Assembly: GCF_000499385.1 (NCBI RefSeq)
Contig: NW_013655046.1
Location: 20,468-60,740 of the forward strand
Direction of reading: 5' to 3'
DNA from: Eimeria necatrix
Taxonomy: Eukaryota; Apicomplexa; Conoidasida; Eucoccidiorida; Eimeriidae
Length of the DNA stretch: 40,273 nt
Under the pieces are notes generated by a model. It was not told the origin of the DNA and made no database searches. It was given only the letters and a program-made list of their open reading frames with translations. A program made the position numbers and the translations under genes. Every line of letters begins with the position of its first letter. Position 1 is the first letter of the stretch. This document shows, piece by piece, positions 20,349 to 33,500 of this stretch.

Positions 20349-23300
20349 CCAGTTCCCGTCGAGGAGTCGGGGCCGTCTTGGGGTGCTGCGTTGGCTGCGA
20401 TCGGTGCGGGAGCAGCAGCAACTGCATCTGCAGTTGCTGCTGTCGCCACCGCCGACTCTTCCAGTTCAGCCAGGTGTTCTTGTGTCTCTGTGGCGCCGCA
20501 CATTAGCCCTGAGCTGCTGCAGCGGCTGCAGCAAAATCAAGATGAAGAAACAGTCCTAAGGGCGATCAATGAACTCTTGAACATATTTGTTAACAAGGCG
20601 GGACACAGGGTCAAACCTGAGGGTATGCACTCTCTTCTTTAAGTCCACACAAACGTTTATGACTCCGCCAAAGTTTCCAACAAGTGTCCTCTAACTCCTT
20701 TTGCGAGTCGCTTTTCTTAACATCCCCCCGACTGTTCACCCCAGGAGGAGCCTTCCCTTACTGCCGCAGCCACATAAGGCACTGCTGCAGTTCTCGCTGC
20801 TGCTGCTGCTTCTGCTGTTGTTTCTGCTGCTGCTGCTATCGTTTTCTCTTCTTTTGTTTTCATTTCTGCTGCGTTTAATTCGACTGCTTCAACACAAGTG
20901 GGCAGTGCTCCTGATGTTTTGCTGCTGCAGTACCCCAGTTTCCTTAGGATGGCACCTTTAGGCTCTTGCAGCTGTGAAGATTGGGCTTCCGTGCAAATCT
21001 GTATAGCTGTGTCGAGCTTTATTTTATAGTTTTCATTTGCTCTGTTTGTTATTTTCTTTGTTTGTCGATATCATCTTTATCGCTTCAGGGCTCAGTGGTC
21101 TGGTCTCGCTGCTGCGCAAGCGTCTTGGCGACCCCAGTGCCTCTGTGCGCCGCCAGCTGCTGCTCTTTTTGGTTGTTTTCTGTGATCGGCTGAGCCCGAG
21201 AGCTCTTAAGGAGGGAGACAGTTCATCACCTCCACTGAGTGCTGCCCGCGTCTACAAGCAGATGCTGCCGGCGGCTGCTGAGTGCCTCTGCGACTCTGAC
21301 AAGAAGGTCAGTAGCCCTCCGGAGGTATTGAAAAAAGAGAATACTTAATGTCTATATCAGGCACCCTGCTTTCTATAGAGGATTGAACAAATGATGAAGG
21401 AACTAATATCTTTCGCACCGCTTTGTCTTTCGCAGCACCACACCGCAGATATCCTTGGTACCATTTTGGCAATCCCAAACGAAATCTGATTACCTCGGTT
21501 TTGGTTGTGCAATTTCCTGTTGCGTGCTGCTTCTGACTGGATATTCCATTTAAGGTATTTAATTTTGAAGCAAAATTCCTGGACTTCTTTAGCTTGCGTC
21601 CTCCCGCTTTGTATTTTGCAGGTCATGCAGGCAGCATACATCGCGACGGCCAAGTGGATGGTCGCCTTGGGTCTTGAGGATTCGCTGGCTCTGCTGAGCC
21701 CGTTCCTCTGCAGCAGCAGCAACGCAGCAGCAGCATTTTCTGCATCTCAAAAATCGTCCGCTGGAACGGTCTTGCGGCGACCCTTTGCTATAGCCTCGTC
21801 GGGCTGGAACTCGCAGCCCAAGACCCCCAAGATAAGAGACGCACTGTTCTCGCTGATGGCTCTTGTCATGCCAGTGGACCCATCTCAGCAAGGACTGCTG
21901 CTGTTGGCCCTGGTGCCTCACCTCTTGGATGCGCTGCAGCCGCAGCAGCGCAGCGACAGCCCTGGGGGCTCTTCTGCTGCTAGCACACTGTTGTCGCTAG
22001 TCGCGCATGAAGCCGCTGCGCCCGAAAGCATTGTAGAAGTGATGCAGCAGCGGGCCACGGGGCAAGGGGCGCATGCAGCTTCTGCTCTGCCGCCCGAGGC
22101 TGCACTTAAGCAGCTTCTCATACCGGCCGAGAGCCTCGCGCTGCTGCTGCGGGCGCGCCAAGAAACAAGAGCCTCTTCACAAAGTCCTCTTTTAAAGACA
22201 TTGCCGTTGCCTACCAAGACAAGCAGCAAAACACCGCATATGCAGCAACAGGAACAGCAAGAGCAGCCAAAAGGGGAAGATGTCGTTTCCGAGGAATCGA
22301 CTCAGGCGACAACGCCGGCTATTATTGCAGAAGCTTCAACAGCAATCCCTGCTGCCGAACTTAGCTCTGTGTTACTCTCCACGCGTTCCCAGCGGATCCA
22401 TAGAAGTAGCGGAGCTGGTTTCGTCACTGTTCGCCGGCAGCCTTTTTCCGTGCGAGAGGAGCTGCACCAAGAGCTGAAAAACCGCTTTGAATCCAGTCTT
22501 CTGCTACTTATGTTTCCTCCTTCCAGCTCTTCAGCCACGCAAAACAAGCAAGTAGTGCCGGAGCTGTCCCAGCTTAAGGCCATCTACGATGAATGGAAAC
22601 GAATATTTGACCCTGGCAACAACGCAGCGGCCTCATCAAGAGAGGAAGGGTCCCCCATGCCCCCGCTGACGGGGGAACAGAGCATCACGGACATCCTGCT
22701 AAAATGGATTGCCTTTTGGTAAGGAGCAGCACGCGGGAGCACAACTTTCTGCCGAATTGGAATTCCAGTATTTGACGCCGATGCTTCTCACCGCATGCCG
22801 TTCCCCGAATTGCAATCCTGCTGTTAGTGAATCGCCAACGCAGCTGCTGCTTTCATAGGCCAATGTTTTCGTTGGCTGATTGGCGGGTTGGCTGTGCAGC
22901 ATTGCAGAGGTTCAGCAACAGCTTCGGACTGCACAAGCGCAAGAGGCCCTCTGCGCACTGCTTCAGATGTTGCAGCTGGTGATGCAGCCATACAACAGCC
23001 TGCGGGTAACTTTGCCTCTCTATGAGCAGCAGCAAATCTTGCAGCAGCTGCTCGACCTTGCTTACGCATGCACCACCACTTCCAGTGGAAAGGGGGTCCC
23101 AACACCAAAGCCAGTGTCGAAGCAGCTCCGCCATCTCGTGCGCGACGCCCTGTTGTTGCTAGCAGCAATTGTGGAGGACCGGCCTAGGTTTCTTTCTGCA
23201 GTTCATAGAAGCCTCATTCGTTGCAAGAACAAAGAGTACGCTTATTTGCCTTCAGTGGATCTACTCTGAGCCACATTGCCGTCAGCCGTCCAAGTGCCGT

Positions 23301-26300
23301 GCCAGTTGCCACAGCAGTTCTGCCTGTCCCAGTGCTTCACAGTTCCAGCTCAATGTTTCTGGCGCTGCCGCAACTGACATAAATACTGGATTGTATTCCG
23401 TTGACAAGCAAGAAGTTGTGAAGAGCTGTGAACGCAGGCTGCTCGTTGATTTGATGGCTACAATGGCTCGAGCTTTGGCGCAGCATGTTCAGATTCAGCT
23501 GCAATCCAAAGCGCCCGCTGCCTCCTACAATGAGTCTCTGAGTGACTTCCTTTCACAACAGTGCGCAGCCCGTTTTTTCTCCCTTCTGACGGACACAAGA
23601 GCTTCAAACGAGCAGCGCAGTCTGGCTTTCGACTTCCTCGTTCTGTGCAACTTGACGGTTAAAGGAGGCACCCTACAGTGAGTACTTTCTCTGCTGCTGT
23701 CAGGATTAGCAGCTGATTGATGTTTGTCCAGCATCAATCGGCCTCGAGGCAGAGTCTTAGTCGGCTTAGTTCGTATCTCATTTCTTCATGGAAAACTTAT
23801 TCAGAGTGCGCTTTTTTGTTTTATATGTGAACGAAAGCTTTGCAGCATATCTAGGTATGCGTGCCTGCGCGCAGCTTGTTGCCCTCTTTGACGCCTGAGT
23901 GTCGGGCGCGTCTTGTGGAAGCTACGAAGCAAATCGCGGCGACGGGACTTTCTCAGAGCCGACTCGACAGCCTAGCACTTCGCCAAGGCGATGGCTGCAG
24001 CAGTGCAGGCGAGGAGTCCACAAATCCGAACACCGTTGAGGCAGCATTGCCGTGTGGCCCACGCTCACAGGTGGCGGGTAAGGCTTTGTGGACAGTACCC
24101 GTGTGCAGCTCTTTGCAGTATACCTCATTGCTCAGCTCCAGACGGTTACAAATGCACTTCCCGTTTTGTTTTACATAATGAAGCAGACGACAGATGTTCT
24201 AATATCAAACAATGTTGTCTATCCGGCCGCTTGCTTCGGTGATTGTGAATGGCAGCACCGGCGGGTGGAGGACTGACGGACACGAAACGCCCGGGCCCGG
24301 ACCTCGGCGAAACGAACAGCTGCAGCGTTTCCCAAGCGGCAGACGGTAGGCGGCTTTAGTAGTGGTTTCTTCATTTCAGGCTGTTGCGCAGGAGCACTGC
24401 TGACTAAGCACATCACTTTGTTGCCTCCCCCCGTCTTCCCCTTCCGACCTAAAGATGCCTGTCAGGACTCTCGTGTATTTGCCTTGTCGATAGAAACTGG
24501 CCTGTGGAGTTGCTTTGTAAGTGCTTAACATGCAGACCCTTGGGCTTTAGGCTTTGTGTTTACTTGGACTTTTTGTGTGTATCACAGTTCCTGATGTAGC
24601 TGACGAGACGACTGCAGCCAAGGACAATACCACCGAATACCTCGCGTCTGCTTTGATGCACGCGGTGGCACAGGCAGATGCATTGTTGCAGACAAGTGGG
24701 GAAGAGCTGCGTCAACAAGCAGGTGCCCTGGAGGGGTATCTGACGGCAGCTGGAGAACTGCGAATGCAAAACAAATACTCTGACATGGCTCTATCCTCTC
24801 ATATTACTTCAACGACGCAGGCGGGTGGACAGTCGACAGGCGAAGCCGGCGAAGCACCTAAATTTCCTGTTGAGCTGCTCTGCTGTCTTACGGCTCTTAG
24901 AACGTGGAGCGCAGAATTGAAGCTTAGGTCACTACATCGGGCCGCCTTCGGAGCTCATCTTTTGCTTTTTCTGCTAACAAATGCGCCGCCCAATCCTAAC
25001 AGCGCTGCAGCAACGGCAGCGACAACAGCAGTTTCCACCGCAGCGCAATCTGCTGTTGGGGGGGCAGTCTGTGGCTCAGGGGACGTGGCCGCTAACTTCC
25101 AACACGTAGACCAGCCGACTACCCGTCGTAGCAGCCGCCAGCATATCCAGCTGACATCAGTCGGAGAAACAGTAATCAGTGCTCACACCCTCAGCTTTCA
25201 CATTGTAATGGATGGCATCACACAAGCTCTTGAATTTTTCTTCGAGCCTCAGCATTATGAAGCACTCTACAGCGCGGGCCTGAGCCTCCAAGGGGCCGCT
25301 TCAGCTTTGCTTCTTGCTGAAGCCGTCATTCGCCGGCGCATGCAGCAGTACAGAAGCTCAGGGAGCTCTGCCTCCTCCAAGCAGAAGCTGCCGCTCTGCA
25401 CGGACTTAAAGGATGGAAATTTGGCGCCACTTCCCGATAAGCAGCCGATTCAACAATGCTGCAATTGCTTGCTTCTCTGTATGGGCAGATACCAAGACTA
25501 CCTGTACAAGAGCCCAATCGCAGTGAGCTTGTAATCTAAAGGACGATTGAGCACAGATAGCTGCTGCGATCTAGTGGTGCGCAATCGTGCACCACTAAGC
25601 AGTGTCAGTTTGCCTGTGGCTTGAGCGGTGTTGCTATTTTACTCAGATGAATTCACGTCTTGGTTCCGTTCGCTACTTGGTTACCTTCTTGCTCAATCAA
25701 GTCCTAGGAAGAAGTCTTCTCCAGGGGGACATCCGTATTCTGTGAGCTGCAGTTGCTCGCCTACAGTTACTGTTCCCTCTTTGTCTGGGATACGACCCAT
25801 GAAACGACATCAGGAGGGGTGTGCTTTTTATTAGACATGCTGCAGCGTGTTACCCTGCTGCTTATTGGATCCAGCGATTCATCCTCTCACCTGACTAAAT
25901 GTATTGCATGCATGAGTTCTGTACATCGTGGGCTGCTTAATTTTTCAGATCGTGTCTCGCTGAATGCTGCTTTTCACAAGCAGCGCGGAACCTCGGCAGC
26001 TCTTGCCGGGGTGCTCAGAGGAGGCACACCGAAACTTTATGGCGCCTTGTCGGCAAGATCCATAAGAAGGCAGTTCCGTTGATGGAGGCGCATGCAGCGG
26101 TTGCTCTTCGATCCCGGAGGGAAGCCTCGGAGGGAGGATTGTCAGAGGCGGAGAAGCAACAGCAGATTGCACAGGCTCTAAGTATCCTGGAGCTGATAAG
26201 TGTGGGTACTCTTCATCTAGCGTTGCAATAGCAGAGATTTCACGGAGTTGCAATGCCACAAAATATAATTCTCAGAGTTGCGTAGAGGTTCGAATGAATC

Positions 26301-28810
26301 CTCATTTGGCCCCTGCCTATGAATTTTGCAGACCGTCATGACATCTCTGTCTCGTCTAGAAGCCGCATATCATGGTTCAAAGCTGCTGATAGAGCACCGA
26401 CACCAGCAGCAAACAACTATGCAACATCAACAAGAAGTGGAGAAACAGAGATTAGAGATTGCTCAAGACAGTCGGGAAACAGCGCTGAAGACCCTTCAAC
26501 GGGACAGACTCATATTCGTGTTGCACGCAAAACTCTTCATTCATTCATTTCTCACCCTGTGGTACGAAAAGCCTAAAAGTTGTGCCTGCCGCGTGGATAG
26601 TTTGGACTTCAGCCATCTACATTGCAAATTCTCCAGTAATCACAATACGCTGCAAGTAATAAACAGTTGAATGAGGTTGCCGAGTTAGCGAGGGGCGCAC
26701 CGACACGTTTTTCTGTTGGGATCACTTTGCTCGTGCATTGAAAAGATGTCCAACTCTTCTGTGCCGTGTGAAACTTCACAGCCCAACTCTTTTGCGTGTT
26801 CATCTAGAGGCAGTTGGAGTCATGGAATCTGCTGAACGGTGTGAACAGCTGGAACGACTGCTTCGCGGCAGCTTCACGGGAGAGACAGGCGATAGTGAAA
26901 TGTATTCAGACACGCCTTTATCTCCTGAAGCCGATCCTACTGTGCCGCTGCCCCAGGTGAGAGGTGCAGACGAAGCGTGCAGAGGACTCAGCACCTTCTC
27001 TTGCGCAAGGATACCCCGCCAGCCAGCAGCGTATGACGTTCAACAAGTTTTGGCGCTTCACCGGCGATTCGTGGAGGAAGGAGAGAGCCGGCGGCCTGAC
27101 GAGTGCGCGATGCAAGTAGACTCGCCTTCTCCGAACCGCGAAGACGCTTCGCTTACGGTTAAAGCACTACTCAAGGTAAGTGGTAAAATTCACACGCCAG
27201 TGAACACTTTCATCATATGTCAAAACGTTATGTTACTCCAAATATTACTCCAAAAGATCACCTTTAGGTCCTGCCAAGAATGCCTATAATGCAAGAATCG
27301 CAGAGGCGCAGTGTGAAGGCGAAAGCAACATACGTTGCCTCTTTCAATTGCCTCCGGTATTGCTGCGGCGCCCGTGGCTATTTGCATTTAGGGCGTCGCT
27401 AATCAAATGGCGTGAGCAACTCCGCAGTAGCTTGCGCTGTCTGTTCAGTGGCAGTCTGCACCTTCTTTGTATTTTCTTTGATCAGGAAAAAGAAACTACG
27501 CTTCGCGCGCTCCTTAGCCAGGGAGGGCTCGACCCATCGCAGGTGGGGTGACTGCTGACATTAGCTTTCACGTTTGCGAACAAAATCGTTTGACTGTACA
27601 GCTACCCGTCAGCAGCGACTATTGCTCGCATTGACCCCGTTGCCGTTACTGTGAATACAATGCCAGCATCTCTTTCAGACTGCATCGATCCACGCAACAA
27701 AGCACATTTCGTTGCAGTGTAGTTCCTCCTCTGGCCTTGCAGTGCAATTTTGCAGAATATAGAACGCCACGAACTCAGTCTCACACCATTCTTAATACCA
27801 ATTGCGGCTCGCAGTGTGTGGCTGTTCAGGATAGACATAAATGCTCCTCGAGTGGCACCTTTTATTGTTGGCCTTTGTTGGGCGGTGATTCAATTGAGCA
27901 GCAGCCGTACGACAGCAGCGATGATTTTATGCTACACCCTTTGGTGCGAAGGGTTCAAGAATGCCTTTTATCTCCCGCTGAGCAACGTGCATTGTTGCAG
28001 TATCCTTGCGGCACAACCTCACGAGCCTCTGGCCCAAAGGACCCACTGGATCGAAATGGCCTGCATATGCTTCGCTTTTGCGCCGGGACCTCGGCCGCCC
28101 TGCCCCATCATAAGCTTGCTACATTGAGGGCTGAGACAGCAAATCGTGACAGCATTCCAACGGACTGGCTTGACCTCGCGGCTGTAGCTCAGTCTTACAA
28201 ACTTGATCCTCTGACTTCTCAGGCAGGCTCCAGTGCTTCAGCCAATGCTTCAGCTATCAATGCAGGCTCAGTGGCAGGCTCTCACCCGGAGGCCGCTAGC
28301 TGTGATATTCCTGAAATTCCTGATTGTAAGAAAATCCAACACGGAGGAGTGCCACCAAATGCAGGAGTTGTTCGGGGGGCCTCAAGCTTTGAGAATGATG
28401 GCAAAAACTGTATGGCAGACCGAGACGCTGCCAATGATTCTGCAGGTCTCAATAGTGCCCAGACTCCTTCTAGGCACTACGACACCTCTGCCACGGCCGC
28501 AAAAGGGTCCTTTATATCGAAGCTTGTTAGACCTGCTCAGCAAAGGCCAGGAAGGGGCTCTTCTGCGCGTTCTAGCTCCGTGAAAGATATTGATGGCGTC
28601 AGCGAAATACCAAGTACCCCTGTGACAGCCTCACGGTTGCCACAATGTTGCGCTACTAGGACCTCTATTCCCACGGCCTCTCCCGCAAACTCACATGAGA
28701 GGCATATTCGTGCCTCCAGTGTTACAGCTAGCAAGAGCGCATTCGTCAGGCGCCCGTGGCAACCAGACCAGTCTTGGTGCTCGCAGCCAACTAGTTCAGA
28801 CACGCACTAA
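15787..28810 (+). CDS. XMAP215/Dis1/CKAP5-like TOG-array microtubule polymerase (exon borders partly unresolved)
   Basis: The family uses tandem TOG (HEAT) domains to carry tubulin to microtubule plus ends. Exons supported by phase: 15787-17827 (one frame change near 16.6 kb), 18200-20005, 20190-20622, 21089-21306, 21622-22718, from 22900; then one ending 23677, one ending 24077, 24588-25522, from 25647, 25949-26201, from 26332, one ending 27175, 27486-27542, 27830-28810 (stop). TOG evidence: LESKAIKQKLHGFDEVVG, then PPWKVKLQAWQQLEA spliced to ALRDCVCLYKKNP. Later come FKERTTALEEA, RLGDPRVGGPVVTIGLLLAK and NPPKQLLMIVRQMLEPNK spliced to GPRSVVFPLLKRLYLELGDK. Further on are LLRKRLGDPSASVRRQLL and DSDKK spliced to VMQAAYIATAKWMVALG. 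Low-complexity Ala/Gln inserts sit between helices up to 20.4 kb. Exons after 22.9 kb are Ala/Ser-rich and less diagnostic. Those after 26.7 kb could be a separate gene, though their phases chain. Confidence 0.83.
16081..16133 (+). repeat. (CAG)18 coding for poly-Gln in the XMAP215-like gene
   Basis: About 18 uninterrupted CAG triplets in the N-terminal exon, read as Gln. Other CAG tracts in the same exon (15876-15914, about 13 triplets) are read as Ala, so neighbouring tracts are used in different frames. Confidence 0.9.
16428..16485. repeat. Short GGGGGCCCC-type array in the XMAP215-like gene
   Basis: Four to five GGGGCCCC blocks coding for PPLGAPSLQGPPGGPP, and the same motif again at 16600-16640. 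Frame continuity is lost just after the second block. Confidence 0.8.
17828..18199 (+). other. Stop-free 372-nt intron in a TOG helix
   Basis: The intron starts GTGAGGCTTACTG and ends GCTTTTCTCAG. Its length is 124 triplets and it has no stop codon in the exon frame, so reading through gives a continuous frame with a Leu/Cys-rich hydrophobic insert. Splicing joins WQQLEA to ALRDCVCLYKKNP, which restores a TOG helix pair; the insert has no place in a HEAT repeat. Both splice sites are good. Confidence 0.85.
20623..21088 (+). other. XMAP215-like intron carrying the last CTG/CAG-dense block
   Basis: Donor GAGG/GTATGC and acceptor CGCTTCAG/GG join a Gly codon (G/GG) in phase. The CTG triplets near 20795-20870 are the last dense block in the window; only small clusters (near 21710) follow. 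Confidence 0.85.
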
Positions 28811-30563
28811 GACTCACTCAGCCATTGCACTGCGAAGCTGACTGGTGGCCTTCATAATTTTGATGAGCTTCTTTCGCGGCGTTAGAAGCTTGTGCACTAA
28901 GTTTGCAGCTTCCACTTCAAACACTTCCTGATCTACCAGGAGCCCAACCGAAGGCACTGCCTCGTAGTTTTTGACTGATCCGTCTCAGCGATGGACAGAC
29001 ACGGTTTTTGAAGGATTTTCACGAAAGCCCTATTTGGTAGTGCTACAAGGCAACAAAAGCCTGTATATAAATCAAAATGATGCGGTTAATCACGAGAATA
29101 ATGCAGAAAACTTGGTCTGTGTCATGAACGGCCTGACATGCTCCGGATGGCTGGTTGCCCCATCCGTTCTGGGGAAAATGGCTTCTTCTGCTTCCGAAGG
29201 CCAAGGAAAATAAAATGCCAGTACCGCATACGTTCAGGTGTAAATCCCTATGGCATTTGACTCCAGCGGCTGGCGTAGGGCTCGTCTGAAAGTATAAAAG
29301 CTTAGGGCCCCGCTACCAGGGTGCTCATGGGCGCTTGAGGACCCTCATGCGTGAGGCTGAAGCGGTCTCTTTGGCTGAAAATCTGCCTCTTTTATCAGTA
29401 AGAAGATGAAGCATATGCCCAAGGTCACGCAACTAGCACATCTCAAAGCATAGGAACTGGAGAGAACCCCAACCATTGTCTGTAAGGCGGCTGCTCGAAG
29501 CACACATTGATCTGCTCCAAACGCGGAAAATCCACTAGAAGTTCAAAGTAACCCTTGCAGCCCACGTATAGCATATATTTGTTTTTTTTTCCGTCACGGA
29601 ATCTGCAGTAAGCCAGACACCTCAAGGCGCCTTCTTCCCCGAAGCACGGCAAGAGCAAAAGTCGTACAGGAAGGGGAAACGCCGGGAAGTTTATCTATCA
29701 AATACGAATATATACAATATTAAACAGTGCTGTACTAGATTTTTTTCATTTTATGTGGGGTTCGCACATGCATAAAACTGGGGCCTCGTCGAGGATCGGT
29801 GGTGCTGCAGCATCGACCCAAGTGCGGCCGTTAATTGAGCGGGCAGCCACAGTTAGCATGCCCTCGTGCAAGTTTCTAGTAGAGACAAATTACGTTAAAC
29901 CATAGAAATTGTGAGCGAACTGGTCCTACATTAGTGGACAATACATGCAGAACTAAGCTGCTTAGCCAAACGACGTGCACGAAAAGCAGTGCACCGCACG
30001 GTGGAGAAGCGTCTGGAGGCTACTCTGCAGAACTTGGGGGTTTAACGTGGGGAAAATCCCTTTAAAGCCCAGTTTCAACGGCAATCTTTTGTATTTGGAA
30101 AATGTTGCTGCATAAGAGCTTTCAGGTGGGTGCGCCACAAGGGCGAGAGGCCCAAAACAATCCATTGGTTGCCATAAGCAACCAATGGAATGGATTGACT
30201 CCCAAGAAACTTCTGAATAAATGCACAGCTTTCATCCGTTAGACTGCAATTCATAATGCATGGCGCCTTAGTGTTTCCAGTAATCATCACCTTTTTCTGA
30301 AGGCCAACGCATCGTGTGTCGTCTGCCCCGTGTACTAGTTCCATCCGGGTCAGCTCGTGGGCGAGGGAGAAGCGCGAAGATATCTCTGCAAGTCTATAGC
30401 CTCACCTGAAGATGCCCGTTCTAACGCTGCTTCCCGTTTCGTTACTTTGGAGAGGTAAACTGTCACAAGGCTGGCTCTTACGTTGACTTGCCCGTGAAAC
30501 ACGAGAATAAGGGATTGAGTCGCGCAGAGCTGTTTACGCGAGTGTGTTGACTTCAATTTACAG
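28811..30563. other. Mostly non-coding stretch between the XMAP215-like and EFHC1-like genes
   Basis: No plus-strand gene recognised. It must contain the missing first exon of the EFHC1-like gene (needed phase 2); an ATG at 30412 with a GTAAAC donor at 30455 is in the wrong phase. A perfect 11-bp inverted repeat (CCATTGGTTGC, spacer of 5) lies at about 30163-30189. Minus-strand frames are listed separately. Confidence 0.5.
29443..30392 (-). CDS. Possible small minus-strand gene, product not recognised
   Basis: Two minus-strand frames look protein-like. One (about 30392-30300) has an acceptor-like TTGCAG, then the peptide RFSLAHELTRMELVHGADD and an AAG/GTGATG donor. The other ends at a stop at 29443, with a possible acceptor TACTGCAG near 29606 and peptide including KNKYMLYVGCKGYFELL and FEQPPYRQWLGFSP. 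I could not chain them through intermediate exons or match them to a family. They may be exons of one gene or chance frames. Confidence 0.3.
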
Positions 30564-33500
30564 AGATAAAGATCCTTGGCGCGATGGTTCAACTCTTCCC
30601 GTCGCAACCACCAGAGATACCTACAGAAAGGACATTTCAAGTTCTGTGGGTGCTCCTGCATGGGATGTAATGGAGCACAAGGTCCTCAGGTTCTTTGCCT
30701 ACTTTAACGAGCACGTTGACGAATCAAGACTGGAGAATTACCGCAGCAGGCCTGTCGAAATCTTATACTACCTTGAGGTGGGAATGCTCTGCTGGCTTGA
30801 AGCACAACTGAAGTGGGGTCGATACAATTCTGACATAGCAAGTGACTTGCTCTGTTCGAAACAAAACTTCGCAGGATGACACTATGGCCGTCGTCGAGCC
30901 CAAAATCGACAACAGCGGCATGCGTAGTGGCACATTAATCAAGAGGCATCGTTTTCCAAGGGCAGATGAACAAGAGAAGCTTGTGTCTCCGGCAGACCTG
31001 CGCGTTGGCACAACTTTCATTGCGTACGGAAAAACGTTTGCACTGACTGCCTGCGATGCATTCACTAGGGTAAGTCATCCCGTTATGTGTTCGAAATACC
31101 AATATTTTGGAGTTCTAATTCCTCGGCAGCTGAAAAAGTTTTGGGAAAACGGAAGTGCATTACGTTCTTAATGGCTGGCATGTGTTTTCGTGAAGGAGTG
31201 GTATAGGAAGTCTGGCATGAGCCAGCCTTCTGACTACAGCTCAGACTTTCCGGGAAGCGCACACCCGAATCATATGAAAGATAGCAAGTACGCCACACAA
31301 AAGCGTTGCACATTTGCTCGTGACTTAAGCTAGTACAACATTATTTTGGCGCCAAAGAACATTGGGGGCTCGGCAGCCTTCGCACAGTAGGCTGCTTTTG
31401 GGCTTTCAGGGGTGATGCATCAGTATGTGTCAGTGTCAAGCCCACCACAGACGACTTCCACAAGCGCATCGATAGCCCTGAGCCGGTGAGAGTTCATCTA
31501 GTTCACAAAGTTAAAGTCAGCACACTATCAGCCTCTATAGGGAGCCAAGGTAGTTGCTGCTTGCGTGCGAAGTGCAGGTCTGCAGATTTTATGCATACTT
31601 CGACGACAATTTCACGAACAAGCTCGAGAGGCGAATGTACACAATATTATATTTTCCCAGGTATTACTGATGTTCGTAAGCGTGTAACTTCAGGTTTAGG
31701 GTTTAGGGCCAACGGCTGGGCACTGAACGGTCAAACCGTATTTTATCGAGAACTAGGGCACGTTTTAGTTGGAAATCTTCACGCTGTATTGACTTGATAA
31801 CTGTTTATTACGCAGAAATAATACTCTGGAACTCCGAGAAAACCTTCAAGCTAGGGGTGGAACACGTTTTACCGTTTTCATCAGCAGAAGGAAAGTACTT
31901 AAGGGTCAGGTGAAGACTGTTATATTCTAGCATTGTCTCTATAGCCATCTGCCCTCAATAAAATGCCATTTTTGTAGAACTCTTCTCAGCAAGGCTGAGC
32001 CAAAACGTTCGAGGGCAGCCTGTCAAAGCGTGCCTCCAGGCATTCGTGCAAGCGTGGGCCCATCAGAACCGCTTCCGCCTGAAAGCGCATACTTTACCCT
32101 TCAGGATTTCAAGGTGCGGAATCTCAAGTGGCTTTACCATAGGCAGGTCTTTAATACATTTCCATCCCCATCAGTAGTTCTTCTGCATGGGACAATTGCT
32201 GATTCTTCAGGTTGGGTCAGTCGTGACTATAGCGGATCGCGACTTTTTTATATATGCGGCCGATTCGTTTACCACTTCGTTTGTCAAGTAAGCCAGAATG
32301 CATTTTCAGTGACGTCACTAGCTGATTTGTCTAAAAGATACGTGTAACCTATGTAGGAGAATGCTACTCTCTGGCGCCTTTTCCTTGTGCTCCAAGAACA
32401 TCACGTGCGACTGCCGGCTCTTATTTTGCAGGGAGACATTGGGAATACAACTTCAAGAGCCCATCAATATTGAAACTGACAAGATTTTACCTCCTCCTCC
32501 GAATTGTGCAATTCGTAGAACTCATGCGCGGCCTAATCTTCCGCAGATAAATAATGAACGCAAGGCTCCACTGTCGTTCAGAGCCATATCTGAACAAAGC
32601 ATCTGCATTTGTGGTTCTGGCCAAGTAGTACATATACTCTTCTTCCCTGAAGACAACTCAGTTTCCGTTTTCCAGCCCAAAGTGGAGTGGTAGGCGTTTA
32701 TTTCGCGGCTTCTACTCGACTGGCTCATCTCGTAAAATTGGGGCCATGTCTGTTTTTCATGTTCCGTCCGAACTCCAGTACGTGCTGTTCGTAGGCAAAA
32801 TTCAACGGCTGGAGAAAAATTGCATCAGAGATCCGTATACTTTAATGAAGATGCTGGGAGGCCATTTCAGGCTAGCGACTTTGTTGTAGGGTAGGAATGG
32901 CCGTTGTACACGTCCTGCTTTTCCTTTGCTGGCCTTTTGCAGCCTGCTCATAGTGGCAGCAAAGTGGTTCCTCGATTTCGCGCAGGTCCATAGTAACAAT
33001 TAATGGACAAAGATTTAAAATCATGGGCACCATTGAGTTTCCTGGGGGACATCACGATGCCGAACCAGACCAAGAACGCGTCCTTTTGCACCTAAGGCGT
33101 CTGTGGGAAGGTCTTCGTGGAAACGAGATTAAAACGGGCGACATGTTTTCTTCCTGCGATGAGGTTGGGTCCAACATTATGTAGATCTTCCTCCTTCGCC
33201 TGCTTGTGCTGCGACATAGCCAAGCCTACTCTGAATATTTGGCCGTTCAGTGAAGTAGAAGCTGCCGTCGTTTCCAGCTCATTTATGCTGCAGCAACGCA
33301 AGGGATTTCTGACATATCAAGATTTTCAGAACGGAATGGAGCGTTTTGGCTACACTCTCACCGAACAGGTACGGCTTGCCGCACAACTCTAAAGCCATGG
33401 CTCAGATTGACAGAACAGACCCGCATATATGCCAGCAAATGCGGACATGCGTGATGTGACAGGACGCTCTTGCCATTGCGAGGTTCTTCGATTCCACCGA

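Noticed and set aside
28971..29213. An 80-codon frame as the missing first exon of the EFHC1-like gene
   Set aside because: It shows none of the N-terminal motifs of the family and has no suitable donor in phase 2.
32680..32700. An apparent stop (TAG) breaking the third DM10 domain
   Set aside because: A donor GAGTG/GTAGGC joins in phase to the exon at 32795 and restores the domain.
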